Notes under the pieces: generated by a model
What the model saw: only the letters and a program-made list of their open reading frames with translations
Told to the model about the DNA's origin: nothing
Database searches by the model: none
Origin: Sediminibacterium roseum
Lineage (GTDB): Bacteria > Bacteroidota > Bacteroidia > Chitinophagales > Chitinophagaceae
NCBI RefSeq assembly: GCF_009939005.1
Contig: NZ_JAACJS010000012.1
Location: forward strand, 310,001 to 374,000
Length of the DNA: 64,000 nt
Direction: 5' to 3'
Shown: positions 53,035-61,757 of the stretch, piece after piece
How the letters are laid out: each line of letters opens with the position of its first letter
How positions within the stretch are numbered: position 1 is the first letter of the stretch
Translations under genes and position numbers: made by a program

Positions 53035-53697
53035 ATGACTGAAGAAAAGAACGAGGCCCTTGTAAAAGTGCAGGGTTTCTGGGAAAAATTCCAAAAGCCG
53101 GTGATCATTGTTATCGCTGTGATCGTGATCGGTGTAGGCGGATGGTATGGCTACAAAAAACTCATCGCGGAACCTAAAGAAGAACAGGCGGCAGATGCAC
53201 TGTTCAAATCCCAGCAATATTTCAGCGCAGACTCATCCAAACTGGTATTGAACGGCGATGGCGGTTCGAGCAAAGGCGTGTTATACGTGATCAACAATTA
53301 CGGCGGAACCAAAGCGGGCAACCTCGCTAAATTCTACGCGGGTGTCAGCTACATGAAACTCGGTGATTTCAATAACGCGGTTAAATACCTGAAAGATTTC
53401 TCAACAGACGCCAAACAGGTTGAGGCGAAAGCATTGGCCTGCCTCGGCGATTCTTATTCGGAACTGAATAAAAAAGAAGATGCCGTAGCTGCCTATAAAA
53501 AAGCAGCGGGCACGATCGAATCGGACCAGGCGAACGCCGCAGAATACCTCTTCCGCGCAGCAGCATTGGAGGAAGTGAATGGCAAAACCAAAGAAGCGCT
53601 TGACCTCTACAAAGAGCTGAAAGAAAAATACCCGGCAACAGACAAAGGCGTACAGGCTGATAAATACATCTATCGACTGAGCATAGAAAAGAACTAA
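53035..53697 (+). CDS. Membrane-anchored tetratricopeptide-repeat protein (YfgM-like)
   Basis: 220 aa. A short cytosolic start (VQGFWEKFQKPVIIVIAV), one membrane helix (about 22-42), then TPR-like helices facing the periplasm (NLAKFYAGVSYMKLGDFNNAVKYL; KALACLGDSYSELNKKEDAV; FRAAALEEVNGKTKEALDLY). The layout is that of the YfgM/tol-pal-like TPR family. It probably holds protein partners at the membrane; none is shown. It is followed after 6 bp by ribH. Confidence 0.85.
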   Translation: MTEEKNEALVKVQGFWEKFQKPVIIVIAVIVIGVGGWYGYKKLIAEPKEEQAADALFKSQQYFSADSSKLVLNGDGGSSKGVLYVINNYGGTKAGNLAKFYAGVSYMKLGDFNNAVKYLKDFSTDAKQVEAKALACLGDSYSELNKKEDAVAAYKKAAGTIESDQANAAEYLFRAAALEEVNGKTKEALDLYKELKEKYPATDKGVQADKYIYRLSIEKN

Positions 53698-53703
53698 TTA
53701 CCG

Positions 53704-54183
53704 ATGGCTACAAAAGGCAACACATCAGTAAACAAAGGCATCCCTGCGATAAAGGATGCCTTTGTTGTAATTGTAAAAACCGAATGGAACGCGCACATCA
53801 TCAACAAGCTGGAAGCGGGTGTGAAAAAGGTTTTCAAAGAACACAATGTAAGCAGCAAAACACTTACGGTTCCCGGCGCATTTGAGATCCCGTTCACCGT
53901 AAAAAACCATTATGCCTATTCGGATGTATTGCCCGATGCCTACATTACCCTGGGCACCGTGATCAGGGGCGATACGCCGCATTTCGATTACGTATGCAAT
54001 GCCGTTACCGATGGCGTTGTACAACTCAACCTCTCGCTCGATGTACCTGTGATCTTTGGCGTGCTAACGGTAGACAACGAACAGCAGGCCATCGAACGCA
54101 TCGGGGGCAAGCATGGCCACAAGGGTGAAGAAGCGGCGATAACCGCGATCAAGATGATCGCGCTCAACAGGAAACTAAAATAA
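53704..54183 (+). CDS. ribH: 6,7-dimethyl-8-ribityllumazine synthase
   Basis: 159 aa, normal length. VPGAFEIPFTVK and LGTVIRGDTPHFDYVCNAV are the lumazine synthase signature, including the catalytic His (PHFDYV), and VIFGVLTVDNEQQAIER is the C-terminal motif. It catalyses the last but one step of riboflavin synthesis, forming icosahedral or pentameric assemblies in the cytosol. It lies 6 bp after the TPR gene. Confidence 0.95.
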   Translation: MATKGNTSVNKGIPAIKDAFVVIVKTEWNAHIINKLEAGVKKVFKEHNVSSKTLTVPGAFEIPFTVKNHYAYSDVLPDAYITLGTVIRGDTPHFDYVCNAVTDGVVQLNLSLDVPVIFGVLTVDNEQQAIERIGGKHGHKGEEAAITAIKMIALNRKLK

Positions 54184-54321
54184 GATCCCGGCTCAGAAAG
54201 ATCAGGATGGCTGTGGAATTAAAATGGCTAAATTGGGGTGAATAAGAAACCCAGGACCCGACACCAACGCCCAAAACCAGTTGTAAACTCCCGACCCCCT
54301 AACCCTAACCTTAACTGAAAC

Positions 54322-55041
54322 ATGAACGTTCAATTATTCATCCCCTGTTTCGTAGACCAGCTCTATCCGCAGGTAGCTTTTAATATGGTGAAAGTGCTGG
54401 AGAAAGCGGGATGCACGGTTTCTTATAATACAGCGCAGACCTGTTGTGGCCAGCCGGCCTTCAACGCTGGTTTTTGGGGTGAAGCGAAAGAAGTGTGCGG
54501 TAAGTTCCTGAAAGATTTTTCGGGAACGGATTACATCGTCGCGCCAAGCGCAAGCTGCGTTGGCTTTGTAAGAAACTATTACAATACCTTGTTTGAAAAC
54601 GCACCCGAAAGCGCGCTCGCAAAAAAAACAGCCGAACGCGTATTCGAATTCTCCGAGTTCCTTATCCATATCCTGAAGATCGACGACCTGGGCGCCACAT
54701 TCAACGGTCGCGCCACCTACCACGACAGTTGCGCCGCCTTACGCGAATGCAAAATAAAAACAGAACCGCGCCAGTTGCTCAGCAAAGTAAAAGGACTGGA
54801 ACTCGTAGAAATGAACGACGTAGAAACCTGCTGCGGTTTCGGCGGAACATTTGCCGTAAAGTTCGAACCGATCAGCATAGCCATGGGCGACCAGAAAGTA
54901 AACAACGCCACAGAAACAAACGCTGAATACCTCGTCAGCACAGACATGAGCTGCCTGATGCACATCGACGGCTGTAACAAACACAAACACGCCGGGCTGA
55001 AAGTAATGCACTTGGCGGATGTTCTAGCAAGCGGATACTGA
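54322..55041 (+). CDS. Two-CCG-domain (Fe-S)-binding protein, LutA/YkgE-like
   Basis: 239 aa. Two CCG domains with AQTCCGQPAFN and ETCCGFGGTF, each a likely 4Fe-4S ligand set with outlying Cys (IPCFVDQLYPQ; STDMSCLMHIDGC). Length fits LutA (lactate oxidation) and related heterodisulfide-reductase-like proteins, but LutB and LutC are not adjacent, so the substrate remains open. Cytosolic. Confidence 0.9.
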   Translation: MNVQLFIPCFVDQLYPQVAFNMVKVLEKAGCTVSYNTAQTCCGQPAFNAGFWGEAKEVCGKFLKDFSGTDYIVAPSASCVGFVRNYYNTLFENAPESALAKKTAERVFEFSEFLIHILKIDDLGATFNGRATYHDSCAALRECKIKTEPRQLLSKVKGLELVEMNDVETCCGFGGTFAVKFEPISIAMGDQKVNNATETNAEYLVSTDMSCLMHIDGCNKHKHAGLKVMHLADVLASGY

Positions 55042-55043
55042 AT

Positions 55044-55144
55044 AATTAGGAATTAGTAATTAGGAATTAGGAATTAAGATTGGTCCCGGTTTGCGGCCAC
55101 ATTAAAATCATTAATTATTAATTCCTAATTCCTAATTCCTAATT
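55044..55144. repeat. Inverted heptamer repeat, copy C
   Basis: Left arm AATTAGG, AATTAGT, AATTAGG, AATTAGG, AATT; right arm ATTAATT, CCTAATT three times; about 41-bp unique middle. It lies right after the LutA-like gene and before the four-helix-bundle gene. Confidence 0.85.
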
Positions 55145-55207
55145 AAAAAGGGTGTTTTTTGCGGAAAATACCTATTCATAACTTTATGCAGTTTCCTATT
55201 TTGCACT

Positions 55208-55630
55208 ATGGTTATGGTTAGGGTTGGGCGGTACAATGCGGTAAAGGAAAAAAGCTATCTTTTCTCTTTGAGGATCATAAAACTTTACAGGCATTTGCGT
55301 GATAAAAAGGAGTTCCAATTGGCCAACCAGGTTTTGCGGTCGGGCACTTCAATCGGGGCAAACGTTGAGGAGGGACTGGGTGGATCGTCGAGGAAAGACT
55401 TTAAGGCCAAACTTGACATAGCTTACCGCGAAGCAAGAGAAACGAACTATTGGATCAGGCTGCTGAAAGACGCGGGAATAATAGAACAACGCCTGGCCAA
55501 TTCATTCCAGGAGCAATGCGAAGAACTCCTCAAACTTCTTTCCTCCATTTTAAATACCTTAAAATTAAACACCCAAACCATCCGTCATTCAGAAACAACC
55601 CAAAACAATGATGAGAAACCCCGAACTTAA
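55208..55630 (+). CDS. Four-helix-bundle protein (23S rRNA intervening-sequence / Avd-like family)
   Basis: 140 aa. The core KSYLFSLRIIKLYRHL, VLRSGTSIGANVEEGLGG, AREARETNYWIRLL-type pattern and the final helix are the family's hallmarks. The family includes proteins coded in 23S rRNA intervening sequences and Avd of diversity-generating retroelements. No retroelement, variable region or rRNA is nearby, so it is a stand-alone copy. It is bracketed by heptamer repeats (copies C and D), which suggests transfer or copy-number behaviour as a small cassette. Function unknown. Confidence 0.9.
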   Translation: MVMVRVGRYNAVKEKSYLFSLRIIKLYRHLRDKKEFQLANQVLRSGTSIGANVEEGLGGSSRKDFKAKLDIAYREARETNYWIRLLKDAGIIEQRLANSFQEQCEELLKLLSSILNTLKLNTQTIRHSETTQNNDEKPRT

Positions 55631-55698
55631 CAAACCGAAATAATTACCCATTACCAACAACCAATTTCTAACTCCCTAATAATTACCAACAACCAATT

Positions 55699-55726
55699 CC
55701 TAATTCCTAATTACTAATTCCTAATT
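55699..55726. repeat. Heptamer repeat, single arm (copy D)
   Basis: CCTAATT, CCTAATT, ACTAATT, CCTAATT immediately before the EVE gene. No matching left arm precedes it; instead the phrase ACCAACAACCAATT occurs twice (near 55652 and 55684). Confidence 0.8.
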
Positions 55727-55728
55727 AA

Positions 55729-56139
55729 ATGCGCTATTGGCTGATCAAATCCGAACCCTCCGTTTACAGCTGGGATCAATTTGTAGAAGAAAAAGAAACA
55801 TTCTGGAACGGTGTGAGAAACTATGCCGCACGAAATAACCTGCGCGCCATGAAAAAAGGCGATCTCGCTTTCTGGTACCACAGCAACGAAGGAATGGAGA
55901 TCGTTGGCATTGCAAAGGTTACCAAAGAATCTTACCAGGACCCTACCACCAACGACCCCGCATGGCTGGTGGTTGACTTCAAACCCCACAAAAAACTAAA
56001 GAAGCCCGTGAGTCTGGCAGCCATTAAAGCAGACAAGCGCTTGGCCGATATGGACCTGGTTCGCCTGGGCCGTTTGTCTGTTGGCACCGTTAAACCGGAA
56101 GAATGGAAGATCATCATGGAGATGGCCGGGGAAAAATAA
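55729..56139 (+). CDS. EVE domain protein
   Basis: 136 aa, a single EVE domain (MRYWLIKSEPSVYSWDQF, FWNGVRNYAARNNL, GDLAFWYHS, VVDFKP). EVE is a PUA-like fold that reads modified bases; stand-alone genes are common and mostly uncharacterised. It begins two bases after heptamer arm D. A strong terminator follows. Confidence 0.93.
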   Translation: MRYWLIKSEPSVYSWDQFVEEKETFWNGVRNYAARNNLRAMKKGDLAFWYHSNEGMEIVGIAKVTKESYQDPTTNDPAWLVVDFKPHKKLKKPVSLAAIKADKRLADMDLVRLGRLSVGTVKPEEWKIIMEMAGEK

Positions 56140-56217
56140 CGGATCTTCAATGCAGGGCTTTTCTACAGGGGCTTCTTTGCGCAAACTGATTTTTGTTGCG
56201 CCAATTCTGAACTTATC

Positions 56218-56256
56218 AATCGCTTTGCTGCCGCTATGCAAAGCGATTTTTTTTTT
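56218..56256 (+). terminator. Strong terminator after the EVE gene
   Basis: AATCGCTTTGC/GCAAAGCGATT, 11 pairs with a 9-base loop, followed by a T-run to 56256. Confidence 0.88.
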
Positions 56257-56418
56257 GCTCCTCTCCTCTTTTAGATTTTCATCAGCGGTTGTTTGTTGAA
56301 TGCCGTTAACCATGTTTGCCAGATTTAACATCTGCAATTGGGTTACATTTTCGCCTCACAACGTATTCATGTCTGCAGGCCTGCGCTTTAATTTTTCACA
56401 ATTAAAAAACCTGTAATC

Positions 56419-56829
56419 ATGAAAAGCAAAACCATCGCTGCAATAACCATTGCGGCCGCCGTACTCATTTTCGCTTTCGTTCTTTTCTCAAAAAAACAAG
56501 CGCAGAAACCATTTTCACTTGTTGGTGAATGGAGGGTCGACAGCACCTACCTCTCAGACACTTCCAAACCCGCTTCTTCTTTTTTTGTAGCGGTAAAAAA
56601 CAAGCCCGAAGACAAAGGATCGGTGTTTTTTAATGCAGACAGTACCGTTTCGGATAGTCCGCACTCAACGGACAGCATCCAGACAAAGTATTACCTCAAA
56701 GATTCAACACTGTTCATCAATGCGGGCACGGGCAAAGGGTTCGTTCCAAACAAGGTCGTGCAGATGAACGACAGCAGCTTCGCGTTTTTGGTTGAAGATG
56801 CAGTAACTGTAGTGCTCAGGAGAAAATAG
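56419..56829 (+). CDS. Uncharacterised membrane-anchored or secreted small protein
   Basis: 136 aa. N-terminal hydrophobic helix (IAAITIAAAVLIFAFVLF) without lipobox, then a beta-rich domain starting with LVGEWRVDSTYL, reminiscent of lipocalin-like proteins in Bacteroidota, with several short strands separated by Asp/Ser turns. Not assigned. Single gene, upstream gap 280 bp. Confidence 0.65.
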   Translation: MKSKTIAAITIAAAVLIFAFVLFSKKQAQKPFSLVGEWRVDSTYLSDTSKPASSFFVAVKNKPEDKGSVFFNADSTVSDSPHSTDSIQTKYYLKDSTLFINAGTGKGFVPNKVVQMNDSSFAFLVEDAVTVVLRRK

Positions 56830-56998
56830 TTACGCCTAACGATTGCTGCCTTATGTAACTTTTTTTCTTTTTCATTCCCTGGTAAATCCCGTTTGTAAAA
56901 AGGTAGTCGTTACCGGGCCAATGGTATGCGCTACGCATTGTTTATTTTCTTTGTATCGATATGGTGCGTAATTTTAAGGGGACCATTTGCATTGATGT

Positions 56999-57721
56999 AT
57001 GGAAGAGACAAGAACAGGTTTGTATACCGGCGAAAAAAAGAAGCTCGTTGTATTAACCGGTGCAGGCATCAGCGCGGAAAGTGGTTTGCGCACCTTCCGC
57101 GACAGTGATGGTTTGTGGGAGGGTTACGATATTTACGAAGTTGCATCGCCCCGCGGTTGGGCAAAAGATCCCAAACTTGTTCTTGATTTTTATAACATGC
57201 GCCGGAAAGACATTGCCCATGCAAAACCGAATGCGGCACATATAGGACTGGCCGAACTGGAATCGCTGTTCAACGTGCACATCATTACCCAGAACATCGA
57301 CGATCTCCACGAACGCGCCGGTAGTTCGCAGGTGCTGCATCTGCACGGCGAGATCTTTAAAATGCGGAGCGTAAAAAACACGACGAAGATCTACGATATC
57401 AAAGGAGACATCCGGCCTGGAGACACGGCACCCGATGGCGGACAGCTTCGCCCGCACATTGTATGGTTTGAGGAACCGGTTCCCATGATTGAGCGCGCAG
57501 CGGAGATAGCTGCTACCGCAGACCTGTTTGTTGTGATCGGAACATCGCTGGTGGTGTACCCGGCGGCGGGGCTGCTGCACTATGCACCACGCGGCATCCC
57601 GAAATTTATCCTGGACAAAACGATCCCATCAACCGGCAATGTTGCCAACCTTACCGCCATTGAAGCGCCGGCATCGGAAGGCATCGAATTGTTAAAAGAA
57701 AAACTGCGGCAATACCTTTAG
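56999..57721 (+). CDS. SIR2-family NAD-dependent protein deacylase without zinc cysteines
   Basis: 240 aa from ATG 56999. NAD-binding GAGISAESGLRTFRD, TQNIDDLHERAG and the catalytic His in LHLHGEIF are present. FYNMRRK has the Tyr-x-x-Arg pair that marks class III desuccinylase/demalonylase-type sirtuins such as CobB and SIRT5. The whole protein contains no cysteine, so the usual four-Cys zinc site is absent (KMRSVKNTTK where Cys would be). Removal of acyl groups from lysines in the cytosol is likely. Single gene followed by an unknown secreted protein. Confidence 0.9.
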   Translation: MEETRTGLYTGEKKKLVVLTGAGISAESGLRTFRDSDGLWEGYDIYEVASPRGWAKDPKLVLDFYNMRRKDIAHAKPNAAHIGLAELESLFNVHIITQNIDDLHERAGSSQVLHLHGEIFKMRSVKNTTKIYDIKGDIRPGDTAPDGGQLRPHIVWFEEPVPMIERAAEIAATADLFVVIGTSLVVYPAAGLLHYAPRGIPKFILDKTIPSTGNVANLTAIEAPASEGIELLKEKLRQYL

Positions 57722-57765
57722 AATTTCGCTAACACCAATTGGAGTATCCTTGTACAAATTTCTGC

Positions 57766-59070
57766 ATGGGAAGACTACTGCTTTTTTTATTGTTGCTGGT
57801 TACCGCCGGAAGCCGCGCACAGGTAAGTTCATCGTTCAACGAATTGCGCAACATGCAGAAGGCGGATCTGCGAAGGAACATTGGTTCAGATTCATCCCTC
57901 TTCATAAACGCATACGGAAAGAATGGCATCAATTATCTACTCCCGCTTTACAAAGCGGTTTACTACGAACAAATACTAAGGAAAGATACGCTGGGCTATT
58001 ACATGGACCTGTCAGCCGCGCTTGCGTTGGTGGGCGACATGAGATCGATCAATGAAACCAGGAAACTATCGCAGGAAAAATTATCGTCCGGGGAATTGCA
58101 GGAAACGAGGAAGCTGGTAGATTCTCTGAAAGCGATCGTGTATGACGACGCCCGCAGGTACATTCTTTCCAAAACAAGGAACAACCGCGTGGTGATGATC
58201 AACGAAACGGCCGACAACCCTTTGCACCGCGTATTTACTACCTCGCTGCTGGAGGAAATGTACAACCAGGGTTTCCGCTATTTTGCAACCGACCTGCTGA
58301 ACAGCAATACGCGCCGTTCCATTACAAAAGTGGATGCAAATGCGGGTTATGGAATCATCGAACCCAATGCAGGCGAGCTGGTGCGCAAGGCGTTGGAACT
58401 GGGTTTCACCTTGGTTGCCTATGAAGATACGGTACGCAGTCATAATGTGAAACAAAGGGAATATGCGCAGGCGGAAACACTTGCGGCGCTCGTTAAAAAA
58501 GATCCAGCCGCGAAAATACTGGTGCATGCAGGTTACAGCCATGTACAGGAAGCCGCCCTTTCGGATGCATTTATTCCCATGGCCGCATACTTCAGGATCA
58601 TCGCCGGGATAGATCCGCTTACCATCAACCAGGCGAACATGTCTGAAGGCGGAACCAATTCTTTTGAAGCGGAAGTATACAGGCAATTCATACGCAAACA
58701 CCCTGTTAATGTGCCAACGGTGGCGTTGCTGGACAATGCGCCGGTTGACATCACCGGGATGATCCTGAATGATATTTACGTGATACATCCACCTGTAAAA
58801 TTTGTAAACGAGCGGCCCGGTTGGATGGCATTGACCGGCAAGAAAGAGATCCAGGTTGCTGCCGCGTACAAATCCAGTTTCCTGGTGCAGGCCTATTTCC
58901 TGAAAGAATACAGCGATAAAACGTTGTCGGCCGCCGTTCCTGCCGACCAGACCTACACCAGCGCGTCAAATGGTTTGTATTACCTGTACCTGCGCAAAGG
59001 AACCTACAGGATCGTGTTCAGGGATAAGAATTATGCGTTATTGGGATCGAAGGATATTGAAGTGAATTAG
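57766..59070 (+). CDS. Uncharacterised secreted protein with ChaN/erythromycin-esterase-like features
   Basis: 434 aa from ATG 57766 (an upstream in-frame ATG at 57739 is less likely). Signal peptide LLLFLLLLVTAGSRAQ. In the middle, VVMINETADNPLHRVFTT, GFRYFATDLL and KILVHAGYSHV resemble the Glu/His-containing strands of ChaN- and EreA-like enzymes; the resemblance is weak. The C-terminal 90 residues form a beta domain ending in KGTYRIVFRDKNY. Probably periplasmic. Convergent with the SpmAB-type gene. Confidence 0.65.
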   Translation: MGRLLLFLLLLVTAGSRAQVSSSFNELRNMQKADLRRNIGSDSSLFINAYGKNGINYLLPLYKAVYYEQILRKDTLGYYMDLSAALALVGDMRSINETRKLSQEKLSSGELQETRKLVDSLKAIVYDDARRYILSKTRNNRVVMINETADNPLHRVFTTSLLEEMYNQGFRYFATDLLNSNTRRSITKVDANAGYGIIEPNAGELVRKALELGFTLVAYEDTVRSHNVKQREYAQAETLAALVKKDPAAKILVHAGYSHVQEAALSDAFIPMAAYFRIIAGIDPLTINQANMSEGGTNSFEAEVYRQFIRKHPVNVPTVALLDNAPVDITGMILNDIYVIHPPVKFVNERPGWMALTGKKEIQVAAAYKSSFLVQAYFLKEYSDKTLSAAVPADQTYTSASNGLYYLYLRKGTYRIVFRDKNYALLGSKDIEVN

Positions 59071-59125
59071 AACTTCTTTTTCCAAACGCAACGGACATTC
59101 GTGTTCATGCAGCCCCCAGGCGGTT

Positions 59126-60385
59126 TTATTTAAAGAAGATGTACGCGATGAATATCGCAGCGATCACACCCAACAGATCTGCCAGCATACCCGCCCATAT
59201 GGCGTACCTTACTTTTTTAATACCCACACTTCCGAAATACAAAGCGATGATGTAAAAAGTAGTGTCTGCACTGCCCTGGAACGTTGAGGCGAGTTGCCCG
59301 ATGAAACTGTCTGCACCATGCACCTTGAAAATATCAAGCATCAACCCTCTCGATCCCCCGCCGCTGAACGGGCGCATGATGGCCACCGGCAATGCCGGCA
59401 CAAACTCGCTTGTGATGCCGAGCTGAACAAAACACCAGCTGATCGCGTTGATGATCGCATCCAGCGCGCCGCTGTCGCGGAACACACGGATCGCCACCAG
59501 CAATCCCACCAGGTATGGTAGCACTTTGATCACCACTTCCCAACCCTGCTTCGATCCTTCGATGAATGCATCGAACACGTTTATCTTTTTCACAAAACCG
59601 CCCACGATAAAAGCGCAGATGATGAAAAACAGGATGCTGTTCCCCATCACGTTGCTGAATGTTTCTTTTGTGAAGATGCTGGGAACGGGAACATTTTTTT
59701 GAGAGGGCAGTCCGTTGATGAACCACGCGAACATCCCGATCAATGCAATGATGCCCGCCAGCCAGCCCACCAGTACAAGATCAAAACGCAGCCGTTGATA
59801 GATGCCCGTGATGATAATGCTTGCAACCGTTGCAACCGTTGTTGCCAGCATCAGGGGAACAAATACACTTGTAGGATTGGTGCTGCCCCCGCTGGCACGG
59901 TACGCGATGATCGACAGGGGAATAAGCGTTAAACCGCTCGTATGCAGCACGAGGAACATGATCTGCGAATTGCTCGCAGTGTCTTTTTTAGGATTGAGCG
60001 TCTGCAGGCTGTCCATCGCCTTCAAACCAAACGGCGTGGCGGCGTTGTCGAGGCCCAGCATATTGGCGCTGAAGTTCATCACCATTTGTCCCATGGCAGG
60101 ATGTTTCGCCGGCACTTCCGGGAAAAGCCTTTTCATGAACGGGTTAAGGATGCGTGCGATGAAATTGATGGCGCCTGCTTTTTCGCCGATGCTCATCAGG
60201 CCGGAAAAAAAGATCATGGCGCCGGCGAGTGGAAGGCCGATGTCCATGACAGATGATTTTGACGCATCAAAAATCCCTTCCACCAGTTTTTTGAAGATCT
60301 CGTAATCGTGGAAAACGATGAGTTTGATGAGAGCGATGATCAAACCGATCACGAAAAAAACGATCCATACATAGTTCAGCGCCAT
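59126..60385 (-). CDS. SpmA-SpmB-type fused nucleoside-recognition-domain membrane protein
   Basis: 419 aa with about ten membrane helices. Two gate-like halves: IGLPLAGAMIFFSGLMSIGE with MNFSANMLGLDNAATPFGLKAM (SpmA-like) and the C-terminal half with RPFSGGGSRGLMLDI and STFQGSADTTFYIIALYFGS (SpmB-like). The fused form is common in Bacteroidota and the function in non-sporulating bacteria is unknown; a transport role is likely. Start at 60385. Confidence 0.9.
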   Translation of the reverse strand: MALNYVWIVFFVIGLIIALIKLIVFHDYEIFKKLVEGIFDASKSSVMDIGLPLAGAMIFFSGLMSIGEKAGAINFIARILNPFMKRLFPEVPAKHPAMGQMVMNFSANMLGLDNAATPFGLKAMDSLQTLNPKKDTASNSQIMFLVLHTSGLTLIPLSIIAYRASGGSTNPTSVFVPLMLATTVATVASIIITGIYQRLRFDLVLVGWLAGIIALIGMFAWFINGLPSQKNVPVPSIFTKETFSNVMGNSILFFIICAFIVGGFVKKINVFDAFIEGSKQGWEVVIKVLPYLVGLLVAIRVFRDSGALDAIINAISWCFVQLGITSEFVPALPVAIMRPFSGGGSRGLMLDIFKVHGADSFIGQLASTFQGSADTTFYIIALYFGSVGIKKVRYAIWAGMLADLLGVIAAIFIAYIFFK

Positions 60386-60550
60386 AGACAGGGATTAACA
60401 GGAGTGAAAATAGGGAAAAAAGGCATGCGCCGGTTGCGGGCTGTTCACTCCGGCCTGCCACTGCAAAACCTGTTGATGTGCCTGTTTCCGGCAACAGCGG
60501 TCATAGCATTCCTGCCGTTGCCCCGCAGCCCGAACCTCACGGCTTTTACC

Positions 60551-60558
60551 TATATTTG
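60551..60558 (+). promoter_or_regulatory. Bacteroidota -7 box of ychF
   Basis: TATATTTG, matching TAnnTTTG, 16 bp before the ychF ATG. Confidence 0.65.
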
Positions 60559-60574
60559 CCGCTCAAATTTTTAT

Positions 60575-61678
60575 ATGGCTTTACAAGCAGGCATCGTAGG
60601 GTTACCGAATGTGGGTAAATCAACATTATTCAACGCAGTGAGCAACAGCGCCAAGGCACAGGCGAGCAACTACCGCTTCTGCACCATCGAACCGAATGTG
60701 GGTCTGGTAGATGTGCCGGATGCACGACTGAAGAAACTGGCGGAACTGGTGAACCCGGACCGCATCGTTCCTACTCAACTGGAGATCGTAGACATTGCCG
60801 GGCTCGTTCGCGGAGCGAGCAAGGGCGAGGGTTTGGGTAATAAATTCCTGGGAAACATACGCGAAGTGGATGCGATCATTCACGTGGTGCGTTGTTTCGA
60901 AGACGAAAATGTATTGCGTGAAGAAGGAGCGATCAACCCGATCGGCGACAAAGAGATCATTGAAACCGAACTGCAGTTGAAAGACCTCGAGAGCGTAGAA
61001 AAAAAATGGCAGAAAGTAGAGAAAATGGCGCGTGTGGGCAGCGATACAAAAGCCAAGGCAGAATTTGAGATACTCGGCAGGTGCAAAGACCATCTTGAAC
61101 AGGGAAAGAACATTCATACACTGGGTTTGAGTAAAGAAGAAAAACTGGCGGTTGCCGACCTTTTCCTCCTTACCGATAAACCGGTGCTGTATGTAGCCAA
61201 CGTAGACGAGAACAGCATGCATACCGGCAACAAATATTCAGATGCACTGAAAGAAGCTGCAAAGAAAGAAGGTGCAGAAGTGATCGTGATGTGCAACAAC
61301 ATCGAGGCGCAGATCGCAGAAATGGAGGCGGAGGATGACAAGCAGATGTTCATGGAGGAATATAAGATGACCGAGCCGGCGCTGAACCGTCTTATTACAT
61401 CGGCTTACCAGTTACTCAACCTCGATACTTATTTTACTGCAGGCGTACAGGAAGTGCGTGCATGGACGATCCACAAAGGCTGGAAGGCGCCGCAGGCAGC
61501 AAGCGTGATCCACACCGATTTCGAAAAAGGCTTTATCAAAGCCGAGGTGATCGCCTATGATGATTTCGTAAAATACGGCAGCGAAGCCGCGTGCCGCGAA
61601 AACGGCCGCTTACGCATAGAAGGAAAAGAATACCTGGTGCAGGATGGAGATGTGATGCATTTCCGTTTTAATGTTTAG
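60575..61678 (+). CDS. ychF: Redox-regulated ribosome-binding ATPase/GTPase YchF (Ola1)
   Basis: 367 aa from ATG 60575; the frame is open further upstream but the gene starts with MALQAGIVGLPNVGKSTLF. P-loop GLPNVGKST, DIAGLVRGASKGEGLGN switch II and an NxxE-like ATP-specificity motif (YVANVDE) are present; the C-terminal TGS-like domain ends in the usual QDGDVMHFRFNV. Ubiquitous, normally ATP-hydrolysing. Upstream promoter box at 60551-60558. Confidence 0.96.
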   Translation: MALQAGIVGLPNVGKSTLFNAVSNSAKAQASNYRFCTIEPNVGLVDVPDARLKKLAELVNPDRIVPTQLEIVDIAGLVRGASKGEGLGNKFLGNIREVDAIIHVVRCFEDENVLREEGAINPIGDKEIIETELQLKDLESVEKKWQKVEKMARVGSDTKAKAEFEILGRCKDHLEQGKNIHTLGLSKEEKLAVADLFLLTDKPVLYVANVDENSMHTGNKYSDALKEAAKKEGAEVIVMCNNIEAQIAEMEAEDDKQMFMEEYKMTEPALNRLITSAYQLLNLDTYFTAGVQEVRAWTIHKGWKAPQAASVIHTDFEKGFIKAEVIAYDDFVKYGSEAACRENGRLRIEGKEYLVQDGDVMHFRFNV

Positions 61679-61757
61679 TTTTTCTTCAGCGCAGGGCTTG
61701 CCGTATTGAATGCAGGAAGCCCGAAGCCGTTAACAAGCTCAACCTAAACCCACCCGA

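Noticed and set aside
54285..54320. CCCTAACCCTAACC sequence resembling a telomere-type repeat
   Set aside because: Only about two and a half units in an intergenic gap of a bacterial chromosome; no sign of function.
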